From NCBI RefSeq assembly GCF_913773995.1, contig NZ_CAJYES010000185.1, positions 1-51,241 on the forward strand: a DNA stretch of 51,241 nt. Direction: 5' to 3'. This document shows positions 1 to 8,055 of the stretch, in pieces. A program made the translations under genes and the position numbers. Source of the DNA: an uncultured Pseudacidovorax sp. Lineage in GTDB: Bacteria > Pseudomonadota > Gammaproteobacteria > Burkholderiales > Burkholderiaceae_C. The first letter of the stretch is position 1. Each line of letters opens with the position of its first letter. The notes beneath the pieces are model-generated. The model made no database searches. It was not told the origin of the DNA and worked only from the letters and a program-made list of their open reading frames with translations.

Positions 1-1411
1 TGTCCAGGCCGCCGGGCAGGCGCGCCAGCACCTCGTCGAAGGCGCTGGAATGCGCGGCGGCCTGCAAGTCGGCCTCGGGGCGGGCTTCGCCGAAATCGAG
101 GTTCTCGCGCACGCTGGCCTCGAACACCTCGGCCTCCTGCGGGATCAGGGTGGCCAGCTGGCGCAGGCGGGTCCAGGGTGCGGGTTGTCCGTCCAGCCTA
201 AGCTCGCCGGACTGGGGGGCATACAGGCCGGCTAGCACCCGTAGCAGCGTGCTTTTGCCGCCGCCGCTCGCACCCACCAGCGCCACGCGGCTGCCGCGCT
301 GCAGCGTCAGGTCGATGTCCTGCAGCCCATGACCGCGGCTGCCATCGGCATAGCGCCATTGCATGCCCTGCAGCGTCAGCGTCACCCACCGTGCCTGCGT
401 GTCCACGGGCGGCACCGGCTGCTCGGGGTCGCCCGGTGCGGCCCAGATCGGCGCGGCGCTGCCCCAGTCGGTGTGCATGCGCGCAAAGCTCTGGAAGTTG
501 GCCGCCATGGAGCCCACGACGGACGCAGCCTGCTGTGCGTACTGGTAGATCATGAACACGGTGCCCAGCATCACTGGCTGGCCGGGCACGCGGTTCTGCC
601 ACACGTATTCCATGACCAGCGCCCAGGTCAGGCCCAGGCCCAGCAGGTCGACGGTGAACCACTTGCCTTCGTTCACCACCACGGCGCGCTTCAGCGGCGC
701 CGACACCGCGCCCATGCGCCGCCCGAGCAGCCGGCGCGAGGCCGCCTGCAGCCGCAGGCCGATCACCGTGCCGGCATTGCCGATGAAGTCGAACAGGGCG
801 GCGGCGTAGCGCCGGTCGGCATCGTTCTCGGCGCGGGCCAGCTGCATCAGTGTGCGGTCGAAGCGCACGATGACGACCGCGATGGCGACGAAGCCCACCA
901 GCGCGATCAGCCCGCTGGCCGGCGCCAGCAGCGCCAGGGCCACCAGCGGGCCGATGAAGCTGAAGGCGTTCTGCACGTAGACGAACTGGTTCTGGGTGAA
1001 GTCCGACAGCGCGCGGCTGGCCTGGTGCACGCGATGCTGCAGCTCGCCGGAATGGTGGCCATCGCGCCACACCAGCGGCGCGGCGGCGATGCGAGCATAG
1101 AGCTGGTCGGCCACGCGCTCGCGCACGCGCAGCCCGACGTTGCGCTCCAGCACGCGGCCGGGGCCGTGCAGCATCCACGAGACGAGGTAGATGGCCAGCA
1201 GCAGCAGGATCCAGCGGCCCGAGCCGGCGATATCGCCGCGCTGCAGGGTGTCGATGGCGCGACCGGCGAGCCAGGGCAGGGTGAGGCGGATGAGCTGCGA
1301 GGCCGAGATGAGCGTCGTCGCACCCACCAGATGGGTGCGCACGCCCTCGGCATGGCGCCATAGCGCCTGGTAGAGCTCGCGGACCGCACGGGCAGGAGAC
1401 GACGTCGCCAT
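1..1411 (-). CDS. ABC exporter, fused membrane and ATPase domains (3' end outside window)
   Basis: A half-size ABC exporter whose C-terminus lies beyond base 1. The ATG at 1411 opens a frame of 470 visible codons. Several hydrophobic segments lie within about the first 300 residues (for example around residues 65-82 and 145-180) and form the transmembrane domain. The ATPase domain starts near residue 355 and has a clear Walker A, GASGGGKST, near residue 383, then a Q-loop region reading LIPQEAEVFEASVREN. Signature motif and Walker B are outside the window. It starts 12 nt after the creA stop, so it is the last visible gene of an FAH-Nudix-creA-ABC operon. The substrate cannot be inferred. Two long alternative frames in the same region are shadows. 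Confidence 0.85.
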   Translation of the reverse strand, partial: MATSSPARAVRELYQALWRHAEGVRTHLVGATTLISASQLIRLTLPWLAGRAIDTLQRGDIAGSGRWILLLLAIYLVSWMLHGPGRVLERNVGLRVRERVADQLYARIAAAPLVWRDGHHSGELQHRVHQASRALSDFTQNQFVYVQNAFSFIGPLVALALLAPASGLIALVGFVAIAVVIVRFDRTLMQLARAENDADRRYAAALFDFIGNAGTVIGLRLQAASRRLLGRRMGAVSAPLKRAVVVNEGKWFTVDLLGLGLTWALVMEYVWQNRVPGQPVMLGTVFMIYQYAQQAASVVGSMAANFQSFARMHTDWGSAAPIWAAPGDPEQPVPPVDTQARWVTLTLQGMQWRYADGSRGHGLQDIDLTLQRGSRVALVGASGGGKSTLLRVLAGLYAPQSGELRLDGQPAPWTRLRQLATLIPQEAEVFEASVRENLDFGEARPEADLQAAAHSSAFDEVLARLPGGLD

Positions 1412-1423
1412 CGCCGCGGGGCC

Positions 1424-1900
1424 TTACTTCAGCGGGATGGGCGTGCCCCGGTCCACCGGCACGGCGGTGACCGCATTGGTGGGCGAGCCGTCGATCAGCT
1501 TGTCGGAATAGGTGATGTAGACCAGCGTGTTGCGCCTGGCATCGACCATGCGCACCACGCGCAGCCGCTTGAACAGGATCGACTGCCGTTCGCTGTAGAC
1601 CTCTTCCTGCTGCGGCAGGGGATTGGCGATGGCGATGGGCCCGACCTGGCGGCAGGCGATCGAGGCCTCGGCCTTGTCCTCGGCCAGGCCGACGGCGCCC
1701 GACAGGCCACCGGTCTTCGCACGCGAGACATAGCAGGTCACGCCCGTGACCTTGGGGTCGTCATAGGCCTCGACCACCACCTTGTGGTCGGGGCCGATGA
1801 GCTTGAAGGCCGTGCTGACCTCGCCGACCTTGGTGTTCTGGGCCTGGGCCACGCCGGCGGCGGCAGCCAGCAGCAGCGGCAGGAGCAGCGGTGCACGCAT
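1424..1900 (-). CDS. creA: CreA family periplasmic protein
   Basis: A 158-residue protein with an N-terminal signal peptide (hydrophobic run LLLPLLLAAAAG, likely cleavage after AQA near residue 21). The mature part carries CreA family features: GEVSTAFKLIGPDHKVVVEAYDD, a GVTCYVSRAKTGG segment, SIACRQVGPI and a final VDRGTPI. Two conserved cysteines are visible. CreA is a small exported protein of unknown biochemical role, often found in proteobacterial genomes. The start ATG at 1900 shares its A with the stop codon of the upstream Nudix gene (TGATG), which supports this start and suggests translational coupling. Confidence 0.87.
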   Translation of the reverse strand: MRAPLLLPLLLAAAAGVAQAQNTKVGEVSTAFKLIGPDHKVVVEAYDDPKVTGVTCYVSRAKTGGLSGAVGLAEDKAEASIACRQVGPIAIANPLPQQEEVYSERQSILFKRLRVVRMVDARRNTLVYITYSDKLIDGSPTNAVTAVPVDRGTPIPLK

Positions 1901-2448
1901 CACTGGATGTCCAGGGTGTGGATCTGGAAGCGGCCGGCGCGCCGGTCCTCGAAGAAGCAGCGCAGCGCTTCGCGCACGGTGCGGAAGGCGATCTCGTCCC
2001 AGGGGATCTCGTCTTCCTCGAACAACCTCGCCTCGATGGTCTCGTGGCCAGGGTCGAAGCGATCGCTCTGCAGCTCGGCCAGGTAGAACAGGTGCACCTG
2101 GCCGACGCGCATGACGTTCATGATGGCGAAGAGCTCGCCCATCTTGAACTGGGCCCCGGCCTCCTCGACCGTCTCGCGCGCGGCGCCGTCGGCGGTGGTT
2201 TCGCCCAGTTCCATGAAGCCCGCCGGCAGCGTCCACTTGCCCCAGCGCGGCTCGATGTTGCGCTTGCACAGCAGCACGCGCGTGCCCAGCACCGGCACCG
2301 TGCCCACCACGTTCAGCGGGTTCTCGTAGTGGATGGTGCCGCAGGCCGGGCAGACGGCGCGCTCGCGCGTGTCGCCGTCGTCCGGCACGCGGTAGACCAC
2401 CGCGGTGCCGCAGGCCTTGCAGTGCTTGATGCGGGGTCGCTCGAACAT
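1900..2448 (-). CDS. Nudix hydrolase with N-terminal zinc ribbon
   Basis: A 182-residue protein with two domains. Residues 8-40 form a zinc ribbon with CxxC pairs at C10/C13 and C33/C36. Residues from about 45 form a Nudix fold with the box G77-x5-E83-x7-R91-E92-T-V-E95-E96-x-G98. The zinc ribbon plus Nudix layout resembles NudC/ADP-ribose pyrophosphatase-like enzymes, which hydrolyse NADH or nucleotide-sugar pyrophosphates; the substrate is not settled by sequence. The gene lies 25 nt after the FAH gene and overlaps creA by one base, so it belongs to the same minus-strand operon. Confidence 0.88.
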   Translation of the reverse strand: MFERPRIKHCKACGTAVVYRVPDDGDTRERAVCPACGTIHYENPLNVVGTVPVLGTRVLLCKRNIEPRWGKWTLPAGFMELGETTADGAARETVEEAGAQFKMGELFAIMNVMRVGQVHLFYLAELQSDRFDPGHETIEARLFEEDEIPWDEIAFRTVREALRCFFEDRRAGRFQIHTLDIQ

Positions 2449-2473
2449 GGGGCGCCGGCTCCTCGGTGGCCGA

Positions 2474-3178
2474 TCAGGCGATGCGCACCGACAGGCGCGG
2501 CAGGCCGGCCACCTCGCCCTCCAGCAGGTCGCCCTGCACGACCGCGGCCACGCCCTCGGGCGTGCCGGTGTAGATCAGGTCGCCGGGCTGCAGCTCCCAG
2601 GCGGCCGACAGGTGTTCGATGGTCTCGGCGATGTTCCAGATCAGCTGGCTCACGTTGCTGCGCTGGCGGTCGGTGCCATTGACCTGCAGCGAGATCGCGG
2701 CCTTCTCGATGTCGCCAGCTTCGGCCTTGGGCACGATCGGGCCGATGGGCGAGCTCTGCTCGAAGCTCTTGCCGATCTCCCAGGGGCGACCCTGCTTCTT
2801 CATGTCGTTCTGCAGGTCGCGACGGGTCATGTCCAGACCCACGGCGTAGCCGAAGATGTGGTTGTGGGCGTCGGCCGCGGCGATGTTCTTGCCGCCGGTG
2901 CCGATGGCCACCACGAGTTCGATCTCGTGGTGCAGGTTCTTGGTCAGGGTGGGGTAAGCCGCGGTGCCGGTGGTGCCGGCGTCGACCACCACGGCCGCAT
3001 CGGCCGGCTTCATGAAGAAGAAGGGCGGCTCGCGGCCGGTGAAGCCCATTTCCTTGGCATGCTCCTCGTAGTTGCGGCCGACGCAGTAGATGCGGTGGAT
3101 CGGGAAGCGCGCGGCGCTGCCCGCCACGGGAACCGACACCACCGGTGCCGGCGCAAAGACGAAATCCTGGGAAGCCAT
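2474..3178 (-). CDS. Fumarylacetoacetate hydrolase family protein, probably fumarylpyruvate hydrolase
   Basis: A 234-residue FAH-fold enzyme. The motif VGRNYEEHAKEMG begins near residue 33, and the metal ligands E85 and E87 (HHEIEL) and D116 (GLDMTRRDLQ) are visible, as is the late TGTPEGV motif. The short single-domain form fits fumarylpyruvate hydrolase (NagK type, gentisate pathway) better than full-length fumarylacetoacetase. The neighbouring divergent gene encodes a zeta-class GST isomerase of the maleylpyruvate/maleylacetoacetate type, which acts one step earlier, so the two probably work together. No gentisate 1,2-dioxygenase is in the window. The start ATG at 3178 is 78 nt from the divergent isomerase start. 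Confidence 0.85.
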   Translation of the reverse strand: MASQDFVFAPAPVVSVPVAGSAARFPIHRIYCVGRNYEEHAKEMGFTGREPPFFFMKPADAAVVVDAGTTGTAAYPTLTKNLHHEIELVVAIGTGGKNIAAADAHNHIFGYAVGLDMTRRDLQNDMKKQGRPWEIGKSFEQSSPIGPIVPKAEAGDIEKAAISLQVNGTDRQRSNVSQLIWNIAETIEHLSAAWELQPGDLIYTGTPEGVAAVVQGDLLEGEVAGLPRLSVRIA

Positions 3179-3256
3179 GGAGACTGCTCTTGGAAGGGTT
3201 GGGGGAGGGGAAGGGCGCAGTGTGCCAGAGGCGGCGCCGTCGTATGCTCGCCGACC

Positions 3257-3898
3257 ATGATCAAGCTGCACAACTACTTTCGCTCCTCGGCCTCCTTCCG
3301 CGTGCGCATCGCCCTGCAGCTCAAGGGCCTGCCGTATGACTACGTGCCGGTGCACATCGCCCGTGGCGACCACAAGACCGCGCCGTATGCGCAGATCTCG
3401 GCCGACCAGCTGGTGCCGCTGCTGGAGACGGACGACGGCCAGCGTTTCTCGCAGTCCATGGCGATCATCGAATACCTGGACGAGCTGCACCCCGAGCCGG
3501 CCCTGCTGCCGCGCGATGTGGCCGCCCGCGCCCATGTGCGTGCGCTGGCCCAGTCCATCGCCTGCGAGATCCATCCGCTGAACAACCTGCGCGTGCTTAA
3601 GTACCTGGTGCGCGAGCTCAAGCTGAGCGAAGACACCAAGAACGACTGGTACCGCCATTGGGTACGCGACGGACTGGTGGCCTTCGAGCGCCAGCTGGCC
3701 GCCTCGCCCGCTGGCCGCTTCTGCTGGGGCGACACGCCCACGCTGGCCGATTGCTGCCTGGTGCCGCAGATCTTCAATGCCCGCCGTTTCGACAGCGACC
3801 TGTCGGGTCTGCCGCGCACCATGGCGGCGTACGACGCCTGCATGGAACTGCCGGCCTTCCAGGCTGCGCAGCCGTCGCAGTGTCCCGACGCGGAATGA
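3257..3898 (+). CDS. Maleylpyruvate/maleylacetoacetate isomerase (zeta-class GST)
   Basis: A 213-residue glutathione S-transferase fold protein. The N-terminal thioredoxin-like half has the zeta-class motif YFRSSASFRVRIAL (catalytic serine at S10/S11) and the glutathione-site signature QSMAIIEYLDE; the C-terminal half is helical with PTLADCCLVPQIFNARRF. It would isomerise maleylpyruvate to fumarylpyruvate (or maleylacetoacetate to fumarylacetoacetate) using glutathione. The divergent FAH-type hydrolase next door supports the gentisate branch. No Shine-Dalgarno precedes the ATG; instead a -10-like TATGCT sits at 3243-3248, so the mRNA may be leaderless. Confidence 0.88.
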   Translation: MIKLHNYFRSSASFRVRIALQLKGLPYDYVPVHIARGDHKTAPYAQISADQLVPLLETDDGQRFSQSMAIIEYLDELHPEPALLPRDVAARAHVRALAQSIACEIHPLNNLRVLKYLVRELKLSEDTKNDWYRHWVRDGLVAFERQLAASPAGRFCWGDTPTLADCCLVPQIFNARRFDSDLSGLPRTMAAYDACMELPAFQAAQPSQCPDAE

Positions 3899-3932
3899 GC
3901 CGCGGATCGACGGCCGGAGCGTGGGCACGCAA

Positions 3933-4679
3933 ATGATCTGCCCTGACTGGCCGGCGCCGCCTGGCGTGCATGCCCTGTGCACCACGCGCGACGGCGGCGT
4001 GTCCGGAAGCGCGCAGGGTGGCGGCTGGGCGGGCCTGAACCTGGGCACGCATGTGGGTGACGACCCGGCGGCGGTGGCCGAGAACCGCGCCCGGCTGGCT
4101 GAGGCCACCGGCGTGCGCCCTGTCTACCTGCAGCAGGTGCATGGCACGGCCTGCGCGCCGCTGGACGCAGCCAGCCCGGACGGCCTGGAGGCGGACGCCT
4201 GCACGACCGCCGAGCCCGGCATCGCCTGCACGATCATGGTGGCCGACTGCCTGCCGGTGCTGCTGACCGATGCGATGGGCCGGCGGGTGGCCGCCGCCCA
4301 TTGCGGCTGGCGCGGCCTGGCCGCAGGCGTGCTCGACAGTGCCTGCGCTGCTTTCGAAGCTGGCAGCGAATTGCTGGCCTGGCTCGGGCCCTGCATCGGT
4401 CCGACCGCCTTTGAGGTGGGGCCCGAGGTCCGCGTGGCCTTCCTGGCGCGCGACGAAGGCGCTCACGCCTGCTTCGTGCCGGGCGCCGCCGAGGTCAAAT
4501 GGCTGGCGAACCTGCCGGCCTTGGCGCGACGCCGCCTGGCCGCGCTGGGCGTGCGGGACGTGCATGGCAACGACGGCAGCGCCGCCTGGTGCACCGTCGG
4601 CAATCCCTCAGTCTTCTTTTCGTACCGGCGCGATGGGCGCGTCAGTGGCCGTTTCGCGGCCCTCATCTGGCGGGATTGA
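3933..4679 (+). CDS. pgeF: YfiH/PgeF family polyphenol oxidase-type protein
   Basis: A 248-residue protein of the DUF152/YfiH (multicopper polyphenol oxidase, laccase-like) family. The three zinc/copper ligands are visible: H in LQQVHG, C in MVADCLPVL and H in AAHCGWRGLAAG. Also present are CTTRDGGVS near the N-terminus, GPCIGPTAFEVG and the closing SYRRDG..SGR. Members include the YfiH/PgeF peptidoglycan-editing factor and purine nucleoside phosphorylase-like enzymes. The start is set at ATG 3933, giving the usual family N-terminus; an in-frame GTG at 3921 is possible. The 3' end overlaps the convergent small membrane-protein gene by 72 nt. Confidence 0.86.
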   Translation: MICPDWPAPPGVHALCTTRDGGVSGSAQGGGWAGLNLGTHVGDDPAAVAENRARLAEATGVRPVYLQQVHGTACAPLDAASPDGLEADACTTAEPGIACTIMVADCLPVLLTDAMGRRVAAAHCGWRGLAAGVLDSACAAFEAGSELLAWLGPCIGPTAFEVGPEVRVAFLARDEGAHACFVPGAAEVKWLANLPALARRRLAALGVRDVHGNDGSAAWCTVGNPSVFFSYRRDGRVSGRFAALIWRD

Positions 4680-4916
4680 AGCGCCTGGTTGCGCGGACGG
4701 CGCGTTCGCGCCCTCTGCCGCGGCCTCCCGCGCGCGCCGCGCCCGACGCCGCGCGGGCGTGGACAGGATGTAGCCCACGATCGCCATGGGCAGCAGCCCA
4801 TACAGCACGAAGGTGACGATGGCACCCAGCAGGCTGCCGTTGGTGTTCGTGGCTTCGGCCACGGCCATCATCACGGCCACGTAGAGCCAGGCGATCACGA
4901 CGAGATGGAGAAACAC
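4608..4916 (-). CDS. Small membrane protein, hypothetical
   Basis: A 102-residue frame starting at GTG (4914-4916). It has two hydrophobic stretches (residues about 3-22 and 30-50: VVIAWLYVAVMMAVAEA and LLGAIVTFVLYGLLPMAIVGYIL) followed by a very basic segment RRRARRARE and a disordered, acidic/proline-rich tail. This looks like a small inner-membrane protein with a cytoplasmic tail. I do not recognise a named family. The last 72 nt run antisense to the end of the YfiH-like gene. The periodic hydrophobicity and lysine/arginine placement look like a real protein, but the overlap and GTG start lower certainty. Confidence 0.6.
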   Translation of the reverse strand: MFLHLVVIAWLYVAVMMAVAEATNTNGSLLGAIVTFVLYGLLPMAIVGYILSTPARRRARRAREAAAEGANAPSAQPGASIPPDEGRETATDAPIAPVRKED

Positions 4917-5013
4917 GGGGCGGCTTTAGAGGTAGGCTTTCCGGGGGAAGAGGGGTCTCGAAAATGCAGGATACTCCGCCGGACCATCCGTCAGGTGAGG
5001 CACCGGAGACTCC

Positions 5014-6747
5014 ATGAACCAGCAAGACGCGAAGGCCCAGATGAACGCCATGTTCGGGCCGTTTCAGCAGGCATTGACCGATGGTTGGGGCAAGGCAATG
5101 AGTGCCTTCGGCCAGCTCGGCAACGGCGGCAGCTTCGGCGGCGCCGCGCAGCCGGAGTTGCCGCGCTTCTCCTTCGACCCGGGTCGCCTGCAGGCCATCC
5201 AGCAGCAGTATGTGGAAGAGGCCGGCGCCCTGTGGCGCCAGGGCCTGTCGGTGCCGCCGCCGGGCGACAAGCGCTTCGCGGGCGAAGGCTGGGCCGCCAA
5301 TCCCATGGCCGCGTTCTCGGCCGCGGCCTACCTGCTCAATGCCCGCACCCTGCTGGCCATGACCGAGGCGGTCGAGGCCGACGCCAAGACCCAGGCCCGG
5401 CTTCGCTTCGCGGTCGAGCAGTGGATGGCCGCCTCGGCGCCCAGCAACTTCCTGGCCTTCAACGCCGAGGCGCAGCAGAAAGCCCTCAAGACCCAGGGTG
5501 AGAGCATCGCCCGCGGCATGCAGAACCTGATGCACGACATGCGCCAGGGCCACGTCAGCATGACGGACGAGAGCGCCTTCGAGGTCGGCCGCAACGTGGC
5601 CACCACCGAGGGTGCCGTGGTCTTCGAGAACGAGCTGTTCCAGCTCATCGAGTACAAACCGCTGGGCGACAAGGTGCACGAACGCCCGCTGCTGCTGGTG
5701 CCGCCCTGCATCAACAAGTTCTACATCCTCGACCTGCAGCCCGACAACTCCCTGGTGCGCCATGCCGTCGAGCAGGGCCACCGCACCTTCGTCGTCAGCT
5801 GGCGCAATCCCGACGAGTCGCTGGCCCACACCACCTGGGACGACTACATCGAGAAGGGCGCCATCACCGCCATCGGTGCGGTGCAGGCCATTAGCGGCCA
5901 GGACAAGCGCGGCGGCAAGATCAACGTTCTGGGCTTCTGCGTGGGCGGCACCATCCTGGGCACCGCACTGGCAGTGCTAGCGGCACGCGGGCACAAGCCG
6001 GCGGCCTCGGTCACCTTCCTCACGACGCTGCTGCGCTTCGAGGACACGGGCATCCTCGACGTCTTCATCGACGAGGCCTTCGTGCGCTTCCGCGAGATGC
6101 AGATGGGCCGGGGTGGCCTGATGCCCGGCGCGGACCTGGCGGCCACCTTCAGCTTCCTGCGGCCCAACGACCTGGTCTGGAACTACGTGGTGGGCAACTA
6201 CCTCAAGGGCGAGTCCCCGCCGCCCTTCGACCTGCTGTACTGGAACAGCGACGCCACCAACCTGCCCGGGCCCATGTACGCCTGGTATCTGCGCAACACG
6301 TATCTGGAAGACAAGCTGGCCGACAAGGATGCGGTCACGGTCTGCGGCGAGAAGGTGGACCTGGGCCGCATCGACATCCCGGCCTACATCTACGGCTCGC
6401 GCGAGGACCACATCGTGCCCATCGGCGGCGCCTATGCCACCACGCAACTGCTGTCGGGGTCGATGCGCTTCGTGATGGGCGCCTCGGGCCACATCGCCGG
6501 CGTGATCAATCCGCCCGCCAAGAAGAAGCGCAGCCACTGGCTGCGTGAGGACGACGCCTTCCCGCCGACGCATGGCGAGTGGCTGGAAGGCGCCACCGAG
6601 CACCCGGGCAGCTGGTGGACCGACTGGGACGCGTGGCTCAAGCGCCATGCCGGCAAGCAGGTCCCCGCACCCAAGGCCTATGGCAACGGCGCGGCCTACA
6701 AGGCCATCGAGCCGGCGCCGGGCCGCTACGTCAAGGCCAAGGCCTGA
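5014..6747 (+). CDS. phaC: Class I poly(3-hydroxyalkanoate) synthase
   Basis: A 577-residue class I PHA polymerase that links (R)-3-hydroxyacyl-CoA units into storage polyester on granules. The N-terminal domain (about 1-200) is followed by an alpha/beta hydrolase core with the lipase-like box GFCVGGT. The catalytic triad is C309, D465 (GSREDHIVP) and H493 (GASGHIAGVINPP), matching class I spacing. Length is typical (about 560-600). The ATG at 5014 follows a GGAGA Shine-Dalgarno. The beta-ketothiolase gene phaA starts 41 nt downstream, and the pair ends in a strong hairpin terminator. The acetoacetyl-CoA reductase gene phaB is not in this cluster. Confidence 0.96.
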   Translation: MNQQDAKAQMNAMFGPFQQALTDGWGKAMSAFGQLGNGGSFGGAAQPELPRFSFDPGRLQAIQQQYVEEAGALWRQGLSVPPPGDKRFAGEGWAANPMAAFSAAAYLLNARTLLAMTEAVEADAKTQARLRFAVEQWMAASAPSNFLAFNAEAQQKALKTQGESIARGMQNLMHDMRQGHVSMTDESAFEVGRNVATTEGAVVFENELFQLIEYKPLGDKVHERPLLLVPPCINKFYILDLQPDNSLVRHAVEQGHRTFVVSWRNPDESLAHTTWDDYIEKGAITAIGAVQAISGQDKRGGKINVLGFCVGGTILGTALAVLAARGHKPAASVTFLTTLLRFEDTGILDVFIDEAFVRFREMQMGRGGLMPGADLAATFSFLRPNDLVWNYVVGNYLKGESPPPFDLLYWNSDATNLPGPMYAWYLRNTYLEDKLADKDAVTVCGEKVDLGRIDIPAYIYGSREDHIVPIGGAYATTQLLSGSMRFVMGASGHIAGVINPPAKKKRSHWLREDDAFPPTHGEWLEGATEHPGSWWTDWDAWLKRHAGKQVPAPKAYGNGAAYKAIEPAPGRYVKAKA

Positions 6748-6788
6748 CCCCTTTTCCTTCCCAACGATTTCATTGAAGAGAGAGCACC

Positions 6789-7967
6789 ATGGAAGACATC
6801 GTCATCGTCTCGGCCACCCGCACCGCCATCGGCAAGTTCGGCGGTTCGCTGGCCGGCATACCGGCTACCGAGCTGGGCGCCATCGTCATCAAGGAAGCCC
6901 TGGCCCGTGCCAAGGTCGAGGCCGGCCAGGTGGGCGAGGCGATCATGGGCCAGGTTCTGGCCGCCGGCGCCGGCCAGAACCCGGCCCGCCAGGCCTGGCT
7001 CAAGAGCGGCGGCGCGAAGGAGACGCCGGCCCTGACCATCAACGCCGTCTGCGGCTCGGGCCTGAAGGCCGTGATGCTTGCTGCCCAGGCCATCAATGCC
7101 GGCGACAGCGAGATCGTTGTGGCCGGCGGCCAGGAAAGCATGAGCCTGGCGCCGCACGTGCTGCCCAACTCGCGCAACGGCCAGCGCATGGGCGACTGGA
7201 AGCTGGTCGACACCATGATCACCGACGGCTTGTGGGACGTGTACAACCAGTACCACATGGGCATCACGGCCGAGAACGTCGCCAAGCAGTACGACATCAG
7301 CCGTGCCGCCCAGGACGAGCTGGCGCTGGCCAGCCAGCAGAAGGCAGCGGCCGCCCAGGACGCCGGCAAGTTCAAGGACGAAATCACGGCCGTGAACATC
7401 CCGCAGAAGAAGGGCGACCCGATCGTCTTCAATGCCGACGAATTCATCAACCGCAAGACCAATGCCGAAGGCCTGGCCGGCCTGCGTCCCGCCTTCGACA
7501 AGGCTGGCGGCGTGACGGCAGGCAATGCCTCGGGCCTGAACGACGGCGCCGCCGCCGTTGTGGTGATGAGCGCGAAGAAGGCCGCCGCCCTGGGCCTCAA
7601 GCCCCTGGGCCGCATCGCCAGCTTTGCCACCACCGGTCTGGATCCGGCCATCATGGGCATGGGCCCGGTGTCGGCCTCGAAAAAGGCGCTGGAGCGCGCC
7701 GGCTGGAAGGCCGCCGACCTGGACCTGCTGGAGATCAACGAAGCCTTCGCCGCCCAGGCCTGCGCCGTGCACAAGGAAATGGGATGGGACATGAGCAAGG
7801 TCAACGTCAACGGCGGCGCCATCGCGCTGGGCCATCCGATCGGCGCCTCCGGCTGCCGCATCCTGGTCACCCTGCTGCATGAAATGGCCCGCCGCGATGC
7901 CAAGAAGGGCATCGCCTCGCTGTGCATCGGCGGTGGCATGGGCGTGGCGCTGACCATCGAGCGCTGA
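6789..7967 (+). CDS. phaA: Acetyl-CoA C-acetyltransferase (beta-ketothiolase)
   Basis: A 392-residue biosynthetic thiolase that condenses two acetyl-CoA to acetoacetyl-CoA, the first step to polyhydroxybutyrate. The acyl-accepting cysteine C88 lies in INAVCGSG, H349 in [14 protein letters not shown] and the second catalytic cysteine C379 in SLCIGGGMG. Length and N-terminus ([15 protein letters not shown]) are standard. An AAGAGAGAGC purine stretch precedes the ATG. It is co-transcribed with phaC and followed by a 13-bp stem terminator at 8022-8055. Confidence 0.95.
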   Translation: MEDIVIVSATRTAIGKFGGSLAGIPATELGAIVIKEALARAKVEAGQVGEAIMGQVLAAGAGQNPARQAWLKSGGAKETPALTINAVCGSGLKAVMLAAQAINAGDSEIVVAGGQESMSLAPHVLPNSRNGQRMGDWKLVDTMITDGLWDVYNQYHMGITAENVAKQYDISRAAQDELALASQQKAAAAQDAGKFKDEITAVNIPQKKGDPIVFNADEFINRKTNAEGLAGLRPAFDKAGGVTAGNASGLNDGAAAVVVMSAKKAAALGLKPLGRIASFATTGLDPAIMGMGPVSASKKALERAGWKAADLDLLEINEAFAAQACAVHKEMGWDMSKVNVNGGAIALGHPIGASGCRILVTLLHEMARRDAKKGIASLCIGGGMGVALTIER

Positions 7968-8021
7968 TCGAGGCGCAGCGACCGGCGAGCGTCCGGCGCT
8001 GCCGTCACGGCACAAGCAGCG

Positions 8022-8055
8022 GCACAAGGCCCGGCGCGTCCGGGCCTTGTGCTTT
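8022..8055 (+). terminator. Rho-independent terminator after phaCA
   Basis: A perfect 13-bp stem, GCACAAGGCCCGG (8022-8034) and its complement (8040-8052), closes a 5-nt loop and is followed by TTT. The T-tract is short. It lies between convergent phaA and the diguanylate cyclase gene, whose stop codon begins at its last base, and mainly serves phaCA. Confidence 0.8.

Noticed and set aside
198-1361. Long minus-strand frame of 387 codons inside the ABC transporter gene
   Set aside because: Arg/Ala/Gly/Pro-rich shadow frame; the true frame (ATG 1411 to window edge) has membrane helices and Walker A.
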